Shown here: positions 58,914 to 64,000 of the stretch, one piece after another | Layout of the letters: the number at the start of each line of letters is the position of its first letter | Position numbering within the stretch: the first letter of the stretch is position 1 | NCBI GenBank assembly: GCA_963774415.1 | Contig: CAVZEU010000001.1 | Location: 310,001-374,000, forward strand | DNA: 64,000 bases | From: SZUA-36 sp963774415 | GTDB lineage: Bacteria > Pseudomonadota > Gammaproteobacteria > Xanthomonadales > SZUA-36 | Direction: 5' to 3' | The notes under the pieces: generated by a model | Told to the model about the DNA's origin: nothing | Database searches by the model: none | Seen by the model: the letters and a program-made list of their open reading frames with translations, nothing else | Program-made: the position numbers and the translations under genes

Positions 58914-60191
58914 TTATCTCCAGAATTCAATAACCTTTTCGATACTCTCGCGCTGCTTCAATATGGTGAATTGCTTGCCGTGATGAGTGTATCCAATAAT
59001 TTTTGGCATTTGTCTGCTGTTATATCTCGACCACATGCTAGTCGTATATGCACCCACATCCATGACCATTGCATAATCACCGATCTCAATTTCAGGCAAG
59101 AGAACATTTTTTTTGATTACATCGCCCGCAAAACAAAGTGGCCCGGCCAAAACGTATCTTTTTCTCTTGCCTTTCTTTAGCCCGCCGAATTTATCCAATA
59201 CACAGATTTCATGATGCCATTTGTCAGGCATGTAGGCTTCCCTGACAAACATATCTGCCCCCAGGTGGGTGGTCGCGACTGTGATGCCTTTCATTTTCTT
59301 TAAACCCTCTATTTTGCATACAGCCCAACCGGAATTGGCGTACACATACCTTCCGAACTCGGTAATTAAGTGAAATTGCTTGGAAAACAACCTGGGGCAG
59401 CGTCTTTGCAGTTCGGAACTATAGTCAGTGATTGAAGCTGCCTTTCTATGCGAATTATAGGAAACCGCTAAGCCGCCGCCGATATCAAATTGATTAACGG
59501 GGTCCCGGTGATTTCTGACACGCAAATCATTACTCTCCAGTGCAAAGTCGTAGACGACTTTCGTACCCTTACAAAGCTGATCGAGACTCATTCCCTGAGA
59601 TCCGATATGAACATGAACACCTCGAATCCATTCATTTTCCAGAAAATACTTCTGAAGCTCTTTTCTGCAGAGTGTAATGGGAATTCCAAATTTAGAAGTT
59701 TGACCGGCGACACTGGTTTCCGAAATAGTACCTGCCCCCACTTCCGGATTGATACGCACTCCAATTCTGCTATTTGACTTGTGTGTTTGTAGATACCCTC
59801 TTATCGTTTCCAATTCGTTGAAGGAATCTGCATTCAAATGAATGCCTTTCTCCAGCGCAAAATGAATTTCATTCTTCGTCTTGGCGGGCGAATCAAAGAT
59901 TATCGAACTTGGCGAGAAACCAGCTTGCAATGCCAAATGAATCTCGGAAAGCGATGCCGCTTCTGCGCCAGTCCCGAGATTGTTCATGAATTTGAGATTT
60001 TCCAATAATGGGTTTGCTTTGACGGCAACCGCGTGAAGAGTGTTATCCGGGAATGCACCGGTAAGTTCCCTCACTTTCCCCTCAAGGGCAGTCAGGTCAT
60101 AAAACACGAGCGCGGTATCGTCTTCATCTATCAGGGTATGTGATGCCAGCGCTCTCCTTAATACCATCGTCATGTCATTAACGTTATGCAT
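58914..60191 (-). CDS. Type III PLP-dependent decarboxylase
   Basis: A 425-residue enzyme of the alanine-racemase-fold decarboxylase family that includes diaminopimelate and ornithine/arginine decarboxylases. Visible are LHAVAVKANPLLENLKFMNN (PLP lysine), GAEAASLSEIHLALQAG, RGVHVHIGSQGMSLDQLC, FDIGGGLAVSYN, HLITEFGRYVYANSGWAVC, VLAGPLCFAGDVIKKNVLLP and MVMDVGAYTTSMWSRYNSRQ. The C-terminal dimer motif is closest to DapDC-like proteins, but the substrate is uncertain. Codon use is clearly AT-richer than in neighbours, and it stands alone between ppsR and a GntR gene, suggesting horizontal acquisition. Confidence 0.82.
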   Translation of the reverse strand: MHNVNDMTMVLRRALASHTLIDEDDTALVFYDLTALEGKVRELTGAFPDNTLHAVAVKANPLLENLKFMNNLGTGAEAASLSEIHLALQAGFSPSSIIFDSPAKTKNEIHFALEKGIHLNADSFNELETIRGYLQTHKSNSRIGVRINPEVGAGTISETSVAGQTSKFGIPITLCRKELQKYFLENEWIRGVHVHIGSQGMSLDQLCKGTKVVYDFALESNDLRVRNHRDPVNQFDIGGGLAVSYNSHRKAASITDYSSELQRRCPRLFSKQFHLITEFGRYVYANSGWAVCKIEGLKKMKGITVATTHLGADMFVREAYMPDKWHHEICVLDKFGGLKKGKRKRYVLAGPLCFAGDVIKKNVLLPEIEIGDYAMVMDVGAYTTSMWSRYNSRQMPKIIGYTHHGKQFTILKQRESIEKVIEFWR

Positions 60192-60519
60192 CGATTAAGA
60201 GGTGCCTTCATGATCAATTGGATTAGATCTCACACACATTTAGCAATTTCTCTCTGGTGGTAAGACTCTGCCATCATCATTCCCGAAGGGTCGAACAATG
60301 AAATGTTCAATCATGAGCGCAAGTCGCGAACCCACCGCAGGACGTATTGTGCGATACCTGCTTGACGGTGTTTCGTGCCAACCCCCCGTCCGGCATTTAG
60401 TATTCTTGCTCCTGATTCCCGACAAGGGATGAAATCCCGACCTCAAACACGCCTTTTTGTGGGTCTGCTAATGCCGGAAATTCTAGCTACTTAAATAAAA
60501 CTGAGATTGTTCCGGGCCG
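60192..60519. other. Gap between decarboxylase and GntR gene
   Basis: About 330 bases. Open frames here lack homology and codon bias. The composition is intermediate between the AT-rich decarboxylase gene and the GC-rich chromosome. It should contain the promoter of the leftward decarboxylase gene near 60200-60240. No repeat or RNA was seen. Confidence 0.5.
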
Positions 60520-61213
60520 TCAGGCAATGGCGGTGTCGTTTGAATTCTCGAGTTCACGCAGGTGCTCAGTTAGTAATTCCCGCGCACCCTGAATATGGCG
60601 AGTAAGCACTTCTTCGGCCTTCTTGGCATTCCGATCCTTGGCAGCCAGCAAGAGTTCTCGGTGCTCGCGACGAGACCGTTCCTCATACGTACGCGCAAGG
60701 CTGGGTTTGCGCTTGATGAAATCAACCCACAGGCGGGTGAGGTTACCAAAAATATTGTGCAAGATGTCGTTGATCAGGGTATTGTTTGGCGTGTCGTAAA
60801 AGACGGCATGAAACTTTTTGTTGGCCTCGCCCAGGAAGGCGATTTCCGTATCTTCATCCACCTCGTCAAGTAGCCGTTCGGCATCGGCCAGGGATTCATT
60901 TGAGGATCTGGTTGAAGGACTTGCGCAGGGCCAGGCATTCAATGGCAATGCGCACGTCATACATTTCGTCGACCTGCGCAACCGTCAGCTTGCTGACAAA
61001 CGTACCCCGGTTGCGGATTGAGTTGGCAAGGCCCAGTGCTTCAAGTCGGCGGAGCGCTTCGCGAACAGAACTCTGACTGACATCGAAGCGTGCAGCAATA
61101 TGATCTTGCGGCAGGGACTGTCCCGGCAAAAGATCGCCTCTCAGGATTTCACGGCGAAGAGTATCGGCGACAAACTCCGATGTCGTCATGCGCGATGTCG
61201 TATTCTGGGCCAT
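60520..61213 (-). CDS. GntR/FadR-type regulator, frameshifted
   Basis: A transcription regulator in two frames. Residues 1-75 form the winged helix: TTSEFVADTLRREILRGDLL, PQDHIAARFDVSQSSVREAL and RRLEALGLANSIRNRGTFVS. The frame ends at IECLALRKSFNQILK, and a shift near 60905 leads to NESLADAERLLDEVDEDTEI, then NKKFHAVFYDTPNNTLINDI and YEERSRREHRELLLAAKDRN, the FCD ligand-binding domain with its metal-binding His and Asp residues. It is probably autoregulated and controls the adjacent leftward amino-acid genes. The break may be a sequence error, as in four other genes here. Confidence 0.78.
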
Positions 61214-61249
61214 GCTAATTGCCTTTCCTCATGTATTTAGGCTTATAAG

Positions 61250-62341
61250 TCACACGCTTGTATCACTACTGGCTCCGCAATTTTCTTCTGGGACGAACTT
61301 CTTTGTCTGCTGGGTGTGCCCATTTATACGCGTTCTGCCTATGCTTTTCAAAGCAGCTACCAGCTCAGCAAGATTCTCGTCGGTCGTGGCCCACGAGCAC
61401 ATGAACCTGACACTTCCGTCCGTAAACCGCAGGTTAACCCAGCCGAGGTCGGATAGTTGCTGGTGGCCGACTTCATCCATTTTCAGAAAGACGGCATTGG
61501 TCTGAACAGGATGCGCTAACTCGAAAGGCCCGGTGCTAGCAAGACGCGCAGCCATCTCGTTGCTATGTTGCGCGTGTTTGAGCCAACCACCATTCTCAAG
61601 CAGCGCGACCCATGGTGCCGTCAGAAACCGTGCCTTGGAGAGCAGTTGGCCCGCCTGTTTAAGGCGTCCTCGAAATCTTTTGGCCAGCTGTTTCTTGAAC
61701 AAGACTATTGCCTCACCACCTGGCATGCCGACTTTGGCGCCGCCAAGAACAAGGATGTCAACGCCCAGCGACTTGACCGCCTTAGGATCAAAGCCCGCCG
61801 CGACCGCATTGGCAAACCGCGCACCGTCAATATGGACGGAAAGGCCGTTCTCCCGGGACAAGTCGGTCAAGTCCCTGATCTGTTCCACCGTATAGACCGT
61901 GCCATATTCCGTGGGGTTTGTGATAGAGAGCACTCTGGGCGTTTGCTGATGCGCGCTTTCCGGCTTGGCGAGCGCTGCTTTCAAAGCTTCAGGGTCGATT
62001 TTACCCGATGTTCCCGCCAAGCCGACGATTCCCAATCCGTTGCCGAAGAAGGCTGGAGCACCTGTTTCGTCGGTGGCGAGGTGGGCCGTCTGGTGCGAGA
62101 GAACCGCTTCGAATGAAGAGCACAAGCTTGCAAGCGCAATGGAATTGGCGGCTGTGCCTGCCGCGACGAAAAATACTTCAACATCGGCGTCCAGCAGGTT
62201 GCGCACAAGATCGGCAGCTCGTTCGGTCACCGGATCCATGCCGTATGCGCGGACAAAGCCGGTGTTATATTTAACAATGGATTCAATAACCTCCGGCGGG
62301 ACGCCTGCAGTATTGTCGGAGGTGAAGTCGTATCGGGTCAT
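61250..62341 (-). CDS. ltaE: Threonine aldolase family enzyme
   Basis: A 363-residue PLP enzyme that cleaves threonine (and allo-threonine or other beta-hydroxy amino acids) to glycine and an aldehyde. YDFTSDNTAGVPPEVIESI is the family start. HQTAHLATDETGAPAFFGNG, LSVHIDGARFANAVAAG and LGGAKVGMPGGEAIVLF (PLP-lysine region) follow. The ATG at 62341 is chosen; the longer frame overlaps pepA. It begins 4 bases after the pepA stop, indicating one transcript. Confidence 0.9.
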   Translation of the reverse strand: MTRYDFTSDNTAGVPPEVIESIVKYNTGFVRAYGMDPVTERAADLVRNLLDADVEVFFVAAGTAANSIALASLCSSFEAVLSHQTAHLATDETGAPAFFGNGLGIVGLAGTSGKIDPEALKAALAKPESAHQQTPRVLSITNPTEYGTVYTVEQIRDLTDLSRENGLSVHIDGARFANAVAAGFDPKAVKSLGVDILVLGGAKVGMPGGEAIVLFKKQLAKRFRGRLKQAGQLLSKARFLTAPWVALLENGGWLKHAQHSNEMAARLASTGPFELAHPVQTNAVFLKMDEVGHQQLSDLGWVNLRFTDGSVRFMCSWATTDENLAELVAALKSIGRTRINGHTQQTKKFVPEENCGASSDTSV

Positions 62342-62345
62342 ACGA

Positions 62346-63821
62346 TTATTGGCCGTGATACTCGATTGCAAATTGGCTGAGGACACGGACGCCGAAGCCG
62401 GTGGCTCCCGCCGGCGAAGTAGGGCAAGAAGAGGTTTTGGTCCACGCGACATCGGCAATATCCAAATGCGCCCAAGGTGTATCACCGATAAATTGTTCCA
62501 GAAACAGCGCAGCTGCTATGGCGCCCCCTTCCGGACCGTCGTAGTTTTTCATGTCGGCGACGCTGCTCTCCAGTTTCTTTGAAAGCCTTCGGGCCAGAGG
62601 AAGCTGCCAAATCTGCTCCCCAGTCTCTCGGGCCGCTGCCAGCAACACCTTCGCCACTGCATCGCTGTTAGAAAACAGGGCCGCGTACTCTTGCCCCAGC
62701 GCCACTGTGGCTCCTGTCAATGTGGCTACATCGACAATCGCTGCAGGCTTAAAACGATCGCGGCAGTACCAAAGGGCATCGGCCAGAATGAGTCTGCCTT
62801 CCGCATCGGTATCCACCACCTCAATTGTCTTTCCTGACATGCTGACAACAATGTCACCGGGCCGCTGGGCAGTACCATCGGGCATGTTTTCAACAAGCGC
62901 CAGCACGCCGACAGCATTCACCTTGACCTTTTGGCGGGCCAGCGCATGGATTGCACCCGCAACGGCAGCAGCACCCGCCATATCGACTTTCATGCCTTCC
63001 ATGGCCTTGCAGGATTTGATAGAAAGACCGCCGCTGTCAAAGCAAACGCCTTTACCTACAAGGGCGACCGGGTCTTTGTCGGCTTTGTCCCCCTGCCATT
63101 GCATGACGACAAGCCGGCTCTCCAGGGAACTGCCTTGGCCGACACACAAAAGTGCATTCATACCGAGGTCAGTAAGGGCATTGACTCCCAGGACATCGAT
63201 TTCCAGCCCCGGTACTTCAAGCGCCTTGATGCGACGTGCGAATTCGGCCGGATACAGCACGTTGGCGGGCTCGGAAACCTGGTCCCGCACGAAGTAAATG
63301 GAATCGGCCAGGGGTTTGATAGTGTCAAACGCGGTCTGTGCTGCCGCCGGGTCTGTCGCGATAATGGAGACCCTGGAAATAGAAGGTGTCCTGTCGGCAC
63401 TTTCCATCGTCCGGTATTTGTCGAAGCGATACGCGGCCAGAAGGGCGCCCAAGGCAATATGCGCAGCTTCGTAGGGCGAGGAGACGGGGAACCGGATTTC
63501 CAGCAATTCAGGGCCGGATGTTGCTACCGCCAAGTAAGCCCGGGCAGCTGCTTGTTCCAGCGCCAGGCTGCCGATTTCCAGTTTCTCGCCAGCGCCAACC
63601 AGTATCACGCGGGCGGGTGGTGACGGCGAGGAGATAACTATTGTTTCTTCCTCAGCACCTTTGAATCTCTGAAACTTCAGAGCATTCTGGATGGTATCAC
63701 TCAGTTGCGGGTTGGTGTCCGCTGCTTCGGCCGGGAGAAGGCCTCCTTCAAAGGACAGGAAGGCAATGGCGGCAGCCGGTTGCGCTTTTGTTGTGCCTGC
63801 TTGTAAGAATTCAATTTCCAT
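62346..63821 (-). CDS. pepA: Leucyl aminopeptidase (M17)
   Basis: A 491-residue dimetal aminopeptidase. The N-terminal macro-like domain leads to VALVGKGVCFDSGGLSIKSC (catalytic Lys and first metal ligand), MEGMKVDMAGAAAVAGAIHA, and the signature VVDTDAEGRLILADALWY with remaining metal ligands and the catalytic Arg. The C-terminal end is LDIADVAWTKTSS with TGFGVRVLSQF. It lies between an SHMT gene and threonine aldolase on the minus strand. Peptide-derived glycine or serine would feed both neighbours. Confidence 0.93.
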   Translation of the reverse strand: MEIEFLQAGTTKAQPAAAIAFLSFEGGLLPAEAADTNPQLSDTIQNALKFQRFKGAEEETIVISSPSPPARVILVGAGEKLEIGSLALEQAAARAYLAVATSGPELLEIRFPVSSPYEAAHIALGALLAAYRFDKYRTMESADRTPSISRVSIIATDPAAAQTAFDTIKPLADSIYFVRDQVSEPANVLYPAEFARRIKALEVPGLEIDVLGVNALTDLGMNALLCVGQGSSLESRLVVMQWQGDKADKDPVALVGKGVCFDSGGLSIKSCKAMEGMKVDMAGAAAVAGAIHALARQKVKVNAVGVLALVENMPDGTAQRPGDIVVSMSGKTIEVVDTDAEGRLILADALWYCRDRFKPAAIVDVATLTGATVALGQEYAALFSNSDAVAKVLLAAARETGEQIWQLPLARRLSKKLESSVADMKNYDGPEGGAIAAALFLEQFIGDTPWAHLDIADVAWTKTSSCPTSPAGATGFGVRVLSQFAIEYHGQ

Positions 63822-63836
63822 TAGTACATGAAACTA

Positions 63837-64000
63837 TCATTGCTCGTAAAAGCTACAGGATTTTTGACGGCTTTGGGCGATAAGTTCTCGGACGTCGGTG
63901 GCGATGGCGGAAAAATCATTGGCTTCGCGTGATGCCCGGCCAATCAAAGAGGCGACCTTTGCCATGTCGGCAGGCCCCATGCCCTGCCGCGTCAGTTCGT
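63837..64000 (-). CDS. Serine hydroxymethyltransferase C-terminus (partial)
   Basis: The last 53 codons before a TGA at 63837: ELTRQGMGPADMAKVASLIG, then RASREANDFSAIATDVRELI and a polar tail. G-M-x-x-x-(D/E)-M-x-x-(I/V)-A-x-L-I followed by a helix with V-x-x-L is the C-terminal pattern of glycine/serine hydroxymethyltransferases. The rest lies beyond the right edge. Being 15 bases from pepA, it is probably the first gene of a leftward SHMT-pepA-threonine aldolase unit. Confidence 0.68.
   Translation of the reverse strand, partial: ELTRQGMGPADMAKVASLIGRASREANDFSAIATDVRELIAQSRQKSCSFYEQ

Noticed and set aside
60240..60446. 68-codon frame between decarboxylase and GntR gene
   Set aside because: No homology, no ribosome site and no codon bias; probably chance.

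Overview
The window is chromosomal DNA of a GC-rich gammaproteobacterium, probably an uncultured or environmental lineage. The evidence is the gene order ssrA-smpB-ratA-rnfH-bamE-fur-recN-grpE-dnaK-dnaJ-dapB-carAB-greA-recJ-prfB-lysS, followed later by mfd-csiV, orn-rsgA and ppsA-ppsR, all typical of that class. Translated products look gammaproteobacterial and the tmRNA tag is ANDDNYALAA. I cannot name a genus. Five core or regulatory genes (dapB, recJ, lysS, mfd, a GntR-type gene) each carry one apparent single-base frameshift. In otherwise intact essential genes this looks more like residual assembly error than decay.

Layout. 1-2.0 kb: a glycosyltransferase/GH130 pair on the minus strand. 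2.0-6.3 kb: a possible FNR/ANR box, then dodecin, a class II ribonucleotide reductase, a conserved unknown, a Blc-type lipocalin and a kinase-like membrane protein. 6.4-8.6 kb: a broken LamG gene and a CstA transporter. 8.66-13.76 kb: a 5.1 kb integrative element bounded by 29-bp direct repeats copied from the 3' end of the tmRNA gene. It carries integrase, excisionase, an RHH protein, a SIR2-domain protein (putative defence), a zinc-ribbon/2-TM pair and a decayed filamentous-phage-type replication gene. 13.8-14.5 kb: ssrA itself, split in its T-loop by a 272-nt group I intron. 14.5-35 kb: the housekeeping block above, with two heat-shock promoters, a SAM-I riboswitch before a metB-like gene, and a hairpin leader before carA. 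35-51 kb: nitrilase, DUF2270, a 160-bp tandem repeat, an RCK potassium channel with an unusual filter, an M16 protease, csiV-mfd, an NhaC antiporter and a DUF349 protein. 51-58.8 kb: dusB, traB, rsgA, orn, ppsA, ppsR. 58.9-64 kb: an AT-richer PLP decarboxylase, then a GntR regulator, threonine aldolase, leucyl aminopeptidase and the C-terminus of a serine hydroxymethyltransferase, which look like one amino-acid catabolism locus.

The most notable feature is ssrA. The intron sits inside the same sequence the integrative element uses as its attachment site. The two uninterrupted att copies next door (8656-8684 and 13733-13761) preserve the intron-free sequence and so predict the splice junction to the base. 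Excising the intron gives a 363-nt mature tmRNA with fully paired acceptor and T stems. Other recurring structures are a REP-like palindrome family built on GGGGTCAGGTT, and a 528-bp MITE-like element whose terminal repeat begins with TAG and supplies the stop codon of its upstream gene; an orphan copy of that repeat does the same behind the nitrilase gene.
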